Assembly (NCBI GenBank): GCA_016720935.1
Contig: JADKJP010000006.1
Coordinates: 1,413,194-1,477,193 of the forward strand
From: Bacteroidota bacterium
GTDB taxonomy: Bacteria > Bacteroidota > Bacteroidia > AKYH767-A > 2013-40CM-41-45
DNA: 64,000 bases
Reading direction: 5' to 3'
Position numbers and translations under genes: made by a program
Shown here: positions 18,073 through 26,720 of the stretch, piece by piece
Layout: every line of letters starts with the position of its first letter
How positions within the stretch are numbered: the stretch's first letter is position 1
Notes under the pieces: model-generated
The model's database searches: none
What the model saw: only the letters and a program-made list of their open reading frames with translations
Told to the model about the DNA's origin: nothing

Positions 18073-19338
18073 GTGAGTCTATTCATTTTTAACATTTCCA
18101 GCGTTGTTCAGACTGAACAAAATCCTGTGCTCTTCCGTCGGGGAGCTGATATGTCGCAGTTAAATTGTATTCAGAACGGATACATTTGGATCAGACAAGG
18201 ACTTATACATGAATTCGGTGTTTACACTCCTGAAATTCATGCAAAAGTCCGGGAGTTTTCTCCTGATATTGATGAATTGGATGCTGCAGGTGGATGTGTA
18301 TTTCCTTCCTGGATTGATGCGCATACACACATGGTCTACGCAGGTAGTCGTGAGGGAGAATTTGTCGACAGAATTAAAGGACTTAGCTATGAAGAAATAG
18401 CATTGCGAGGCGGTGGTATTTTGAATTCCGCTAATCGATTACGACAAGCTTCAGAAGAAGAGCTTCTGGAAAATGCCAGTCTCCGTCTGAATGAAATTGT
18501 AAAAATGGGAACAGGTGCCGTTGAAATAAAAAGCGGCTATGGTTTGAGTCTGGACAGCGAATTGAAAATGCTGAGAGTCATCCGTGAATTAAAAGCACTT
18601 TCTCCAATTGAAATCAAAGCGACATTTCTTGGTGCACACGCATTGCCATTGGAATACAAAAACAATAAAGAAGGGTACATCGACTTACTGATCAATACCA
18701 TCATGCCTCAAATCAGGGATGAAGGTCTGGCGGATTATTGCGATGTATTTTGTGAAAGAAACTATTTTACAAAAGCAGAAACATTTAAAATTCTCAAAGC
18801 TGCATCCAAAAATGGAATGCAGGCAAAAATACATGCAGAGCAACTGAGCCACAGTGGCGGTATTGAAGCAGGTGTCGAATGTGACGCGATCAGTGTCGAT
18901 CATCTTGAGTTCGCGAGTGAGAATGATATTCGCCTGCTGCAGAATTCAAAAGTCATCCCCGTTTTACTTCCGGGAGCACAACTCTTTCTTGGGCTTCAAA
19001 ATCCTCCTGCCCGGAAAATGATCGAGAGTAATTTGCCCGTTGCCTTGTCAAGCGATTTCAACCCCGGAAGCTGTCCAAGCGGGAATATGAATCAAATGGT
19101 TTCCCTGGCTTGTATTCTTTACCGAATGACACCGGAAGAAGCAATCAATGCTGCGACTATTAACTCCGCCGCGGCAATTGGATTGAGTAATTCACACGGC
19201 TCAATTGCTGTTGGAAAGAAAGCAAATCTATTCATCACACCTCCTATTCCTTCGTATGCTTTCCTTCCTTATTATTTCGGACAAAATCTGATTCGAACAA
19301 TTGTCCTCAACGGCATGATTCATAGTTTCGATGAGTAA
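18073..19338 (+). CDS. hutI: Imidazolonepropionase
   Basis: Third step of histidine degradation: hydrolysis of 4-imidazolone-5-propionate to formiminoglutamate. The 421 residues match the family. Metal-binding DAHTH (82-86, H84 and H86) and 'MVYAGSREGEF', 'GTGAVEIKSGYGL', 'GAHALPLEY', 'KIHAEQLSHSGG', and 'SSDFNPGSCPSGN' are all present. The start is GTG at 18073 (first residues SLFIFNISSVVQ), which matches the family N-terminus. A one-mismatch -7 box (TAATTTCG, 18042-18049) lies upstream, inside the region of the divergent flavoprotein gene. It forms a plus-strand run with the lipoprotein gene and ftcD. hutH and hutU are not in this window. Confidence 0.95.
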   Translation: MSLFIFNISSVVQTEQNPVLFRRGADMSQLNCIQNGYIWIRQGLIHEFGVYTPEIHAKVREFSPDIDELDAAGGCVFPSWIDAHTHMVYAGSREGEFVDRIKGLSYEEIALRGGGILNSANRLRQASEEELLENASLRLNEIVKMGTGAVEIKSGYGLSLDSELKMLRVIRELKALSPIEIKATFLGAHALPLEYKNNKEGYIDLLINTIMPQIRDEGLADYCDVFCERNYFTKAETFKILKAASKNGMQAKIHAEQLSHSGGIEAGVECDAISVDHLEFASENDIRLLQNSKVIPVLLPGAQLFLGLQNPPARKMIESNLPVALSSDFNPGSCPSGNMNQMVSLACILYRMTPEEAINAATINSAAAIGLSNSHGSIAVGKKANLFITPPIPSYAFLPYYFGQNLIRTIVLNGMIHSFDE

Positions 19339-19401
19339 AATATCAGAATTGATTCGGGTCGAATCAATTTGCATTTGAGTATAATTTAAAGTTGAATTTC
19401 T

Positions 19402-19935
19402 ATGTCATTCATGAATAATCCCAATATGAAAATTAATCTTGCCATAGTTGTCATTTTTCTATTGATCCTGAATGCCTGTAAACCGGACCAAGCTCAGAAG
19501 AACAATGTTATCCATCCTAAAATTCAATCCATTTCATGGCTTAAAGGGAATTGGGAAAACAGAGTAAAAACAGATGCACTCCAGGAAAACTGGATCATCG
19601 GTGATGACTCACTATTGTATGGAGAAGGTTTTGAAATTATCAAAGGCGATACTATTTTCCGGGAGAAACTGAGTATCCAGCTCGATAATGACTCGGTGAG
19701 TTATATCGCAACCGTTCCCAATCAAAATGACGGACAACCGGTTTGGTTCAGAATTGTTTCCATGTCCGACTCCGGATTTGTTTGTAAAAATATGATGCAT
19801 GATTTTCCACAGATCATTCGCTATACTCTGGAAGGTGATGAAGTTTTGGTTGTCAACCTGGAGGGAATTGTAGACAGTTTGCCAAAATCACAGGAACTGA
19901 TCATGCGTCGTGCGAAAGTTCGTTTAATGCCTTAA
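19402..19935 (+). CDS. DUF6265-like lipoprotein between hutI and ftcD
   Basis: A 177-residue predicted lipoprotein. The signal peptide ends in a lipobox (LILNAC, Cys26 from the first ATG; a closer start at the Met before KINLAIVV is likely and would give Cys18). The mature part has a beta-barrel-like pattern with 'SWLKGNWENR' and the C-terminal 'MMHDFPQIIRYTLEGDEVLVV', which resembles the DUF6265 family; the family function is unknown. It lies 63 bases after hutI and 33 before ftcD, so it probably shares their transcript. A histidine- or glutamate-related role is possible from context only. Confidence 0.7.
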   Translation: MSFMNNPNMKINLAIVVIFLLILNACKPDQAQKNNVIHPKIQSISWLKGNWENRVKTDALQENWIIGDDSLLYGEGFEIIKGDTIFREKLSIQLDNDSVSYIATVPNQNDGQPVWFRIVSMSDSGFVCKNMMHDFPQIIRYTLEGDEVLVVNLEGIVDSLPKSQELIMRRAKVRLMP

Positions 19936-19968
19936 AATACTATTTATTTTAAAAGATAAGATCATACA

Positions 19969-21621
19969 ATGAAGCAACTAATCGAATGTGTTCCGAATTT
20001 TAGCGAAGGAAGAGATCTGAATATTATCCGTCAGATCACTGATCAGGTTGAAAGTGTTGAAGGCGTCCGTTTACTGAATGTTGATCCGGGAAAAGCGACA
20101 AACCGTACTGTTGTAACATTTGTTGGCGAACCCGGACCGGTCATTGAAGCCGCGTTCCGTGCAATACGAAAAGCTGCCGAATTGATTGACATGCGCAAAC
20201 ACAAAGGCGAACATCCCCGAATGGGTGCTACGGATGTTTGTCCTCTTATTCCGATCAGTGGAATTTCAATGGAAGAAACAGTTGTTTATGCAAAGCAACT
20301 TGCGGAAAAAGTTGGGAAGGAACTAAGCATTCCGGTGTACCTGTATGAATCCGCTCAATCCAATCCGGCCCGTAAAAACCTTTCCGTCATTCGTGCAGGA
20401 GAATATGAAGGCTTCGCAAAAAAAATCAAGGAGCCGGAATGGAAACCTGATTTCGGACCTGCTGAATTTCCGGTTGGTAGCGGAGCCACAGTGATTGGTG
20501 CCCGTGATTTTCTGGTTGCTTACAATGTAAATCTGAACACTACTTCTGTCAGACGCGCCAATTCTGTTGCTTTTGATGTACGTGAGAACGGACGTAAAAT
20601 AAAAAATGATAAGGGCGAAGAAATTGTACAGCCCGGGACCTGCAAGTCAGTCAAGGCGATCGGATGGTTTATCGATGAATACGGTATCGCACAGGTGAGC
20701 ATGAACCTTACCAACATTTCCATAACTCCGGTTCACATCGCCTTTGATGAATGTGTGAAAAGTGCCTATCATCGTGGTATGCGTGTTACAGGTTCGGAGC
20801 TCGTCGGCCTGATTCCTCTTAAAGCGATGCTGGATGCCGGCGCTTATTTTCTGAAGAAACAACAACGTTCAACCGGAGTCTCTGAACAGGAACTGATCAA
20901 AATCGCGGTGAAATCAATGGGACTGGATGAACTGGGCCCTTTCAAGCCGGAAGAAAGAATCATTGAATACCTATTGAAAGATCCTGCCGAAGAAAAGCTT
21001 GTAAAAATGTCGCTGATTGATTTCGCGAACGAAACAGCTTCTGAATCTCCCGCTCCCGGAGGTGGCTCTATCTCCGCTTATGTTGGAGCATTGGGTGTAT
21101 CGCTTGGAACAATGGTTGCCAACCTCAGCTCACACAAAAAAGGCTGGGATGATCAATGGGAAGAGTTCTCTGAATGGGCTGAAAAAGGACAAGCATTGAA
21201 ATCCGCCCTGATGAAACTGGTGGATGAGGATACTCGTTCTTTCAACAAAATTATGGCCGCTTTCGGGCTCCCAAAAAGTAATGACGAGGAGAAAAAGATC
21301 AGGTCGGAAGCCATAGAGTCCGCTACACGTTATGCGACAGAAATACCTTACAAAGTCATGGAACTTTGTTATGCTTCCATGGAAGTGATTAAAGCTATGG
21401 CGGAAAAAGGGAATCCAAATTCCGTCACAGATGCCGGCGTAGGCGGTTTGTGTGCCCGTTCAGCTGTTTTCGGGGCTTTTCTCAACGTTCGAATCAATTC
21501 TTCCGGCCTGAAAGACAAGGCTTTTGTGGAAAAAATCCTCAAAGACGGACAGCTGATAGTTGACAAGACCATAGTTGCAGAAAAAGAGATCATGCAGATT
21601 GTTGATACAAAAATCAAATGA
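19969..21621 (+). CDS. ftcD: Bifunctional formiminotransferase-cyclodeaminase
   Basis: Moves the formimino group of formiminoglutamate to tetrahydrofolate, then deaminates it to methenyl-THF, completing the histidine route started by HutI. The 550-residue protein is a fusion. Residues 1-about 330 are the formiminotransferase (two subdomains; 'ECVPNFSEGRD' at 5-16; 'KHKGEHPRMGATD' with the catalytic histidine H82). Residues about 343-550 are the cyclodeaminase, with the 'PAPGGGSISAYVGALG' signature at 361-376 and a helix-rich tail. The two-domain form is the one known from animals and many Bacteroidota. It ends 5 bases before a terminator. Confidence 0.95.
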   Translation: MKQLIECVPNFSEGRDLNIIRQITDQVESVEGVRLLNVDPGKATNRTVVTFVGEPGPVIEAAFRAIRKAAELIDMRKHKGEHPRMGATDVCPLIPISGISMEETVVYAKQLAEKVGKELSIPVYLYESAQSNPARKNLSVIRAGEYEGFAKKIKEPEWKPDFGPAEFPVGSGATVIGARDFLVAYNVNLNTTSVRRANSVAFDVRENGRKIKNDKGEEIVQPGTCKSVKAIGWFIDEYGIAQVSMNLTNISITPVHIAFDECVKSAYHRGMRVTGSELVGLIPLKAMLDAGAYFLKKQQRSTGVSEQELIKIAVKSMGLDELGPFKPEERIIEYLLKDPAEEKLVKMSLIDFANETASESPAPGGGSISAYVGALGVSLGTMVANLSSHKKGWDDQWEEFSEWAEKGQALKSALMKLVDEDTRSFNKIMAAFGLPKSNDEEKKIRSEAIESATRYATEIPYKVMELCYASMEVIKAMAEKGNPNSVTDAGVGGLCARSAVFGAFLNVRINSSGLKDKAFVEKILKDGQLIVDKTIVAEKEIMQIVDTKIK

Positions 21622-21626
21622 GACGG

Positions 21627-21652
21627 AAAGTCAAACATTTATTGACTTTTTT
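21627..21652 (+). terminator. Rho-independent terminator after ftcD
   Basis: AAAGTCAA (21627-21634) and TTGACTTT (21642-21649) pair across a 7-base loop and run into further T residues (21650-21652). It begins 5 bases after the ftcD stop and likely ends the hut transcript. Confidence 0.8.
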
Positions 21653-21676
21653 CGTAGTATCAATTATATTAAAGGA

Positions 21677-21704
21677 TCACTGGTCCTGCGCTTAATACCA
21701 GTGA
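21677..21704. promoter_or_regulatory. Inverted repeat upstream of the patatin-like gene
   Basis: Perfect 8-base inverted repeat TCACTGGT (21677-21684) / ACCAGTGA (21697-21704) with a 12-base spacer, 18 bases before the start of the patatin-like gene. It is separate from the ftcD terminator and has no T run. It could be an operator for a dimeric regulator or a leader hairpin near the ribosome-binding region. I see no exact TAnnTTTG box nearby. Confidence 0.45.
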
Positions 21705-21722
21705 AGGTGATTCTTATGGAGC

Positions 21723-24062
21723 ATGTGGTCGAGAAAAGCATTTAACCGTTTATTTTTTTCCTTCCCGATACAACTTGTGGTCGTTCTGCTAAAGAAAAAC
21801 CACATCTTGTTATTGTATTGGGTGATTCTATTCGGTTGGATCACCAACAGCACTTCAAAAACCTTCGGTATCCCCTTTCTGTTCCTTGACCCTGAATACA
21901 TGGGGACAGTTGGCTTTACTTCCTTTTTCATCATGGGATTTGCCACCGGAAGTTTTGTAATGGTTTACAATATTTCCAGTTACATCGTCAATGGATTCCG
22001 TTTCCCATTCATCGCGACATTAGGAAGACCATTTTTAAAATACACCATCAACAATTTTATTGTCCCTTCTCTTTTTGTACTCACCTATCTGGGAAACATT
22101 TTCTATTTCCAGCTGAATAATGAGTACCAGAGTATCTGGACAGTATTGGTACACCTTCTTGGCTTTATCACCGGGATGACCCTTATTATCATGGTCACCC
22201 TCACCTATTTCTTTCATTCGAACAAAGACATTGTTCACATGTTCGGAGTCGAAACTTCCGATGCTGATCCAAATGCACCGGTCGCGGAACATCTCCTGGA
22301 AATGAAAGAATTCAAACCCAAAAGAAAACTCTTCAGTGCAAGGAAGAAAACATACGATAAAGTCTGGCGGGTTGATACATATCTAAGCACATTCTCAAAA
22401 GTGAAGTTGGTGCGTCAAACCGGCCATTATACACGTGAAATGGTGGAATCTGTTTTTCGTCAGAACCACCTCAACGCTGCAATTGTCGAGATCATCGTCT
22501 TTGGCTTGTTTATCATCATGGGCTTGTTTAAGGACTATTCCTTCTTCCAGATTCCGGCGGGAGCAAGTGTATTGCTGATCTTTTCCATGTTCATCATGCT
22601 CAGCAGCGCTTTTCGTTTCTGGTTAAAAGCCTGGGCAGGTTCGGTTTTCATTTTACTAATCATTGTTATCAATGCTTTGTCTCGTCTGGGTATCTTCTAC
22701 CCTGATAACAAAGCATACGGGATGGAATACACAAAGAATCACGCAACCTACAGCATCAGCCGTTTCAATTCTCTGGACGATGCGATTACGGTGCAGGCTG
22801 ATTACGACAGTACCCTAAAAATTCTTGAACGCTGGAAGGAGAAATTCATTACAGACCGGGAGAAGCCTAAAATGATCTTTGTGAATTGCTCCGGTGGTGG
22901 TTTGCGAGCATCCATTTGGGCCTTTCGGATTATGCAGGTATCCGATAGTCTTACCAATAACGAATTCTCCAAGTCCACACAATTGATCACAGGAGCCTCC
23001 GGAGGAATGATCGGAGCAGCTTATTACAGGGAATTACTATTGCAACAGCGACTCGGACTACTGAAAAAATTCAATTCCAAAAAAAGCATCAGCAACATTG
23101 GTAAAGATCTCCTGAACCCTGTTGCCTACAGCGTCACGGTGAGTGATCTTTTCTTTAATATTCAGAAGTTCCAGGATGGCAATACAAGGTTCTCAAAGGA
23201 TCGTGCTTATGCATTCGAAAAACAATTGAATGAAAATACAGGTTCAGTACTGAATAAAAGGCTTACCTCCTACAGACAACCGGAAGCTACCGGTCTGATT
23301 CCAATGATGGTTTTTTCTCCTACCATTGTCAACGACGGTCGACGGCTGATGATTTCTCCACAACCCATCAGTTACCTCGCAAGTCACGTAAAAGATTCTT
23401 CATTCCAGTTTGAACCCACCATCGATGAAATTGAGTTCCGTCAATTGTTCAGAGAACAAGCTGCCGACAACATCAAATTTACTTCAGTATTGAGAATGAA
23501 TGCGACCTTCCCTTATATTCTTCCGGCTGTAACGCTTCCAAGTCATCCTCAAATCCAGGTTATGGATGCGGGAATACGTGACAATACAGGTCTGAAGACT
23601 TCGTTAAAATTCCTTTATGTATTTCGTAAATGGATTGAGGAAAATACCAGCGGAGTTATTTTCGTGGATGTCCGCGACTCCCATAAAGCTCGACCGATTG
23701 AGGAAAAACCCCGCATGACTTTTCTTGAAAATATTATTACGCCTCTTGGAAATATTTATGGGAATCTCTTGACCATTCAGGATTACAACCAGGATGAAGC
23801 GTATGAATACGCGAAATCCTGGTTTCATGCTCCTTTTGATTTTGTCATTTTTGAATTACCGACAAAAGAACAGGACATTTCACTTTCCTGGCATTTGACC
23901 ACAAGAGAGAAACGACTCGTTGAGAACTCCGTAAATCTGAAGGACAACCTCAGCGCAATGGACAAATTACTGGGTCTGCTTTCCAGAGAAAACAAAATGA
24001 ATGCTACTCCACTCCTTGTGGAACATGCTGATTCCACAATGGAGTCAAGCGAGAACCAGTAA
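21723..24062 (+). CDS. Multi-pass membrane protein with patatin-like phospholipase domain
   Basis: A 779-residue protein with an N-terminal membrane part and a C-terminal lipase part. Hydrophobic helices lie near 15-40, 62-90, 110-130, 142-165, 252-270, 278-297 and 303-322. The patatin catalytic elements follow: oxyanion-hole GGGLRA (391-396), nucleophile elbow GASGG (424-428, Ser426), and DAG (615-617, Asp615) of the Ser-Asp dyad. Patatin enzymes cleave acyl chains from phospholipids or other lipids. Here the active domain should be tied to the inner membrane, so it may act on membrane lipids. The start chosen is ATG 21723. It ends 3 bases from the stop of the convergent E1 gene. Confidence 0.82.
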   Translation: MWSRKAFNRLFFSFPIQLVVVLLKKNHILLLYWVILFGWITNSTSKTFGIPFLFLDPEYMGTVGFTSFFIMGFATGSFVMVYNISSYIVNGFRFPFIATLGRPFLKYTINNFIVPSLFVLTYLGNIFYFQLNNEYQSIWTVLVHLLGFITGMTLIIMVTLTYFFHSNKDIVHMFGVETSDADPNAPVAEHLLEMKEFKPKRKLFSARKKTYDKVWRVDTYLSTFSKVKLVRQTGHYTREMVESVFRQNHLNAAIVEIIVFGLFIIMGLFKDYSFFQIPAGASVLLIFSMFIMLSSAFRFWLKAWAGSVFILLIIVINALSRLGIFYPDNKAYGMEYTKNHATYSISRFNSLDDAITVQADYDSTLKILERWKEKFITDREKPKMIFVNCSGGGLRASIWAFRIMQVSDSLTNNEFSKSTQLITGASGGMIGAAYYRELLLQQRLGLLKKFNSKKSISNIGKDLLNPVAYSVTVSDLFFNIQKFQDGNTRFSKDRAYAFEKQLNENTGSVLNKRLTSYRQPEATGLIPMMVFSPTIVNDGRRLMISPQPISYLASHVKDSSFQFEPTIDEIEFRQLFREQAADNIKFTSVLRMNATFPYILPAVTLPSHPQIQVMDAGIRDNTGLKTSLKFLYVFRKWIEENTSGVIFVDVRDSHKARPIEEKPRMTFLENIITPLGNIYGNLLTIQDYNQDEAYEYAKSWFHAPFDFVIFELPTKEQDISLSWHLTTREKRLVENSVNLKDNLSAMDKLLGLLSRENKMNATPLLVEHADSTMESSENQ

Positions 24063-24065
24063 ATA

Positions 24066-26048
24066 TCAGTATTTCAAAAGAGCCTGTAATTGTTCACCGA
24101 ATCTTTTCTTGGGTAAAAAATTAAGTTCAAGTTCAAGATTCATGGGAACCGGTGTATCCAGACTCGCACTGCGGATCAATGGTGCATCGAGAAATTCGAA
24201 CGCGTGTTCAGCGATTTCAGCGGCTATTTCTCCTCCCAGCCCACCGGTGATGGTATCTTCATGGAGTATGATGGCTCTTCCGGTTTTCTTTACAGAAGCG
24301 AGCACCGCGTTTTTATCCCAGGGCAACAGACTTCGAAGATCGATCAGGTCGGCAGAAATCTCTGGGTGTTCCTTCAGATAGTCAAGTGCCCAATGTACTC
24401 CAAGTCCATAGGAAATTATACTCACTTGAGTCCCTTCTCTGACAAGACTTGCTTTCCCGATTTCAGTTGTATAGTAATCGTCAGGCACATCTCCGGTAAT
24501 ACTCCTGTAAAGCGCTTTGTGTTCAAAAAACATGACCGGATTCGGGTCTTCGATAGCGGAAATGATCAAGCCTTTTGCATCTGCAGGAAAGGCCGGATAA
24601 ACCACTTTTAAACCGGGAGTATGCGTGAACCAGGCTTCATTCGATTGGGAATGAAAAGGACCTGCATTCACTCCTGCGCCTGTGGGCATCCGCACGACGA
24701 CATCCACATTCTGACCCCAGCGGTAATGAGTCTTTGCGAGATTGTTGATGATCTGGTTGAATCCGCAGGTTACGAAATCGGCGAACTGCATTTCTACAAT
24801 TGCTTTCATACCATTGATGGCAAGCCCTTGTGCAGCACCGACGATAGCGGATTCACAAAGCGGAGTATTTCTGACCCTTGCTTTTCCAAATTCTTCTACA
24901 AATCCCTGAGTGGCCTTGAAGACACCTCCATATTCGGCAATGTCCTGACCCATGATCACCAGGTTATCAAATTTCCGGAAAGCCTGACGCATCCCGTCTG
25001 TGATTGCGTCCAGGTATCTTTTTTCGGATTTGGCTTGGGATTGAGGATGGATCACGGGCACTTCCCGGCGATCGTATATATCATTCAGTTCAACAGTGGT
25101 GTCCGGAACTGGATTATTCTCTGCAAAAGCGATTTCAAGATTTTTCTCTATCTCTGACTTTATTTCTTTACGAATCAATGAAATAAAGGACTCATCAATA
25201 AGCTTTTCTTTAAGTAAATAATTCTCATAATTATTCACCGGATCCTTCTTTCCCCACAGATCGAATAATTCCTGAGGAACATACTTAGTTCCTGAAGCTT
25301 CCTCATGGCCACGCATTCTGAATGTAAGACACTCAAGCAAGACCGGACGAGGATTTGATCGAATCGACTCCGCGAGTCGTTTAATGGTCTGAAATGTCTC
25401 CAGGATATTGTTTCCGTCAATTTGAACGGCTTCCATTCCATAACCGATGCCTTTATCGATAAACTGCTTCATCCGGAATTGCTCATTGGAAGGAGTTGAA
25501 AGTCCGTAGCCGTTATTTTCAATAATGAAGATCACAGGTAAATTCCAGACTGCTGCCACATTGAGACTTTCATGAAAATCCCCTTCACTCGAACCGCCGT
25601 CTCCCGAGAACACAGCAGTTACCTTCTTCTCATTCCTGATAAGGTTTGCCAGTGCAATACCATCCGCGACTCCAAGTTGAGGCCCCAGATGAGAAATCAT
25701 TCCGATGATTTTGTATTCCTGTGTTCCGAAATGAAAGGAACGGTCTCTTCCTTTGGTAAAACCGCCGGGTTTACCCTGCCATTGTGAAAAGAGTCGGTTT
25801 AATGGAATTTTACGGGTTGTGAAAACGCCAAGATTCCGGTGCATGGGAAGTATATATTCTTCCGGAGAGAGCGCCAGACCGCAACCAACAGCAATGGCTT
25901 CCTGACCTATTCCGGAAAACCATTTGGCAATTTTTCCCTGGCGGAGCAAAACGAGCATTTTCTCCTCAATCAGCCGGGGTTTGAGGATTTCTTTATAAAT
26001 ATTGATCAACTCCTCATTGCTGAGGTGACCACGATCATAGTTCATCAT
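24066..26048 (-). CDS. Alpha-ketoacid dehydrogenase E1, fused alpha and beta subunits
   Basis: Thiamine-diphosphate enzyme that decarboxylates a 2-oxoacid and transfers the acyl group to an E2 lipoyl domain. The first half (to about 330) is the alpha part with the TPP motif GDG (149-151 from this start) ending in the NN pair at 178-179. The second half (about 345-660) is the beta part ('MGQDIAEYGGVFKATQGF', 'TPLCESAIVGAAQGLAINGMKAIVEMQFADF', 'HEDTITGGLGGEIAAEI'). Fused E1s in Bacteroidota are usually annotated as branched-chain or pyruvate type; substrate is uncertain and no E2/E3 gene is in view. I start at ATG 26048; a TTG at 26069 lies inside a -7 promoter box. ATG 26045 is another option. 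Confidence 0.9.
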   Translation of the reverse strand: MMNYDRGHLSNEELINIYKEILKPRLIEEKMLVLLRQGKIAKWFSGIGQEAIAVGCGLALSPEEYILPMHRNLGVFTTRKIPLNRLFSQWQGKPGGFTKGRDRSFHFGTQEYKIIGMISHLGPQLGVADGIALANLIRNEKKVTAVFSGDGGSSEGDFHESLNVAAVWNLPVIFIIENNGYGLSTPSNEQFRMKQFIDKGIGYGMEAVQIDGNNILETFQTIKRLAESIRSNPRPVLLECLTFRMRGHEEASGTKYVPQELFDLWGKKDPVNNYENYLLKEKLIDESFISLIRKEIKSEIEKNLEIAFAENNPVPDTTVELNDIYDRREVPVIHPQSQAKSEKRYLDAITDGMRQAFRKFDNLVIMGQDIAEYGGVFKATQGFVEEFGKARVRNTPLCESAIVGAAQGLAINGMKAIVEMQFADFVTCGFNQIINNLAKTHYRWGQNVDVVVRMPTGAGVNAGPFHSQSNEAWFTHTPGLKVVYPAFPADAKGLIISAIEDPNPVMFFEHKALYRSITGDVPDDYYTTEIGKASLVREGTQVSIISYGLGVHWALDYLKEHPEISADLIDLRSLLPWDKNAVLASVKKTGRAIILHEDTITGGLGGEIAAEIAEHAFEFLDAPLIRSASLDTPVPMNLELELNFLPKKRFGEQLQALLKY

Positions 26049-26066
26049 GAAGATTGGAATGGACGA

Positions 26067-26074
26067 CAAAATTA
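26067..26074 (-). promoter_or_regulatory. -7 box (TAATTTTG) for the fused E1 gene
   Basis: Exact match to the Bacteroidota -7 consensus TAnnTTTG on the minus strand. It predicts transcription from about 26060 with a leader of roughly 12 bases to ATG 26048. No good -33 TTTG was found. Confidence 0.5.
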
Positions 26075-26113
26075 TTCAAATTCGATGAGTATCTTTGTCA
26101 AAATTCTCTTGAT

Positions 26114-26272
26114 ATGGACATTCAATTGTTAGTTGTCCTGTTGGTCTTTTCCACAGCCCTTTTTTTCCTGGGACGGAGATTATATCTTCAATTTTCAAAG
26201 AAACACAGTGCCGGCTGCGAGAAATGTGGCATTGCGGATTCTGTTTCAAATGTTAAGGATTCAGGAAAATAA
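26114..26272 (+). CDS. Small Cys-containing single-span membrane protein (FeoB-associated-like)
   Basis: A 52-residue protein starting at ATG 26114. One membrane helix (about 3-19, IQLLVVLLVFSTALFFLG) is followed by 'RRLYLQFSKKHS' and a CxxC pair ('GCEKCGI') near residue 35. The layout (short N-terminus, helix ending in LGRRLY, basic linker, C-rich tail) matches the small FeoB-associated Cys-rich proteins seen in this phylum, which are thought to help ferrous iron uptake; no feoB is in view. The frame is open upstream, but the ATG at 26114 gives the natural membrane-protein start. It is divergent from the E1 gene. Confidence 0.6.
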   Translation: MDIQLLVVLLVFSTALFFLGRRLYLQFSKKHSAGCEKCGIADSVSNVKDSGK

Positions 26273-26300
26273 AAAAGGAGCTCCTTTTGGGAACTCCTTT
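26264..26300 (-). terminator. Terminator of the 26326-26553 lipoprotein gene
   Basis: AAAGGAG (26274-26280) and CTCCTTT (26294-26300), with further inner TCC/GGA pairing. On the minus strand the hairpin is followed by TTTTTTATTTT (26276-26264 region). It lies 26 bases past the lipoprotein stop and also follows the convergent small membrane-protein gene. Confidence 0.75.
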
Positions 26301-26325
26301 AAAGATTGTTTCTGAGAAAGAAGGA

Positions 26326-26553
26326 TTACTTCTTTTCACCCTCAGGTGTAGCAACAGCAGCAGCAGTATCTACGACAGCGCTCATAGAATCTTGCATTGC
26401 AGCTTGCTCAGCAGCAGCTTTAGCAGCTTGCTCAGCAGTTGCAATTGAATCTTGAACAGCTTTTTCTTGAGCAGCTTTTTCTTCAGCGCTTGGACCGCAA
26501 GCAACAACTGCGAACATACCAGCAACTAACAGGGTAGAGAGAACTTTTTTCAT
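26326..26553 (-). CDS. Small Ala/Gln-rich helical lipoprotein (paralog 1)
   Basis: A 75-residue lipoprotein. The signal peptide MKKVLSTLLVAGMFAVVAC ends in a lipobox (Cys19), followed by GPSAEEKAAQEKA and a long Ala/Gln/Glu-rich helix with 'QDSIATAEQAAKAAAEQAAMQDSMSA', ending in GEKK. The start at ATG 26553 is supported by the signal peptide; the longer open frame upstream is not needed. It shares the CGPSAEEKAA start and the xxDSI repeat with the neighbour at 26721-27065, so the two are tandem duplicates. The helical shape with a C-terminal lysine resembles Braun-type Lpp, but function is unknown. Confidence 0.75.
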   Translation of the reverse strand: MKKVLSTLLVAGMFAVVACGPSAEEKAAQEKAVQDSIATAEQAAKAAAEQAAMQDSMSAVVDTAAAVATPEGEKK

Positions 26554-26671
26554 TTTGTTTTTAGGGTTTGTTGAATTTAGTGGGCGCAAAAGTAGGCCTT
26601 TTTTATTAATTACCAAGCCATCTGTTAAAAATAATTAACAGAAAAAAGTTAAAAACCCAAAGAATGAAAAT

Positions 26672-26709
26672 GCCGAAAAAAGCAAAAAGGGAGCAAAATG
26701 CCCCCTTTT
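26672..26709 (-). terminator. Terminator of the 26721-27065 lipoprotein gene
   Basis: AAAAGG(G) (26685-26691) and CCCCTTTT (26702-26709) pair around a loop; on the minus strand the stem is followed by TTTTTGCTTTTTT. It begins 11 bases past the stop codon. Confidence 0.75.
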
Positions 26710-26720
26710 CGACTGAATTA

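Noticed and set aside
24621..25157. 178-codon open frame on the plus strand
   Set aside because: Lies wholly antisense to the fused E1 gene, whose frame has full family motifs; no signal or start context supports it.
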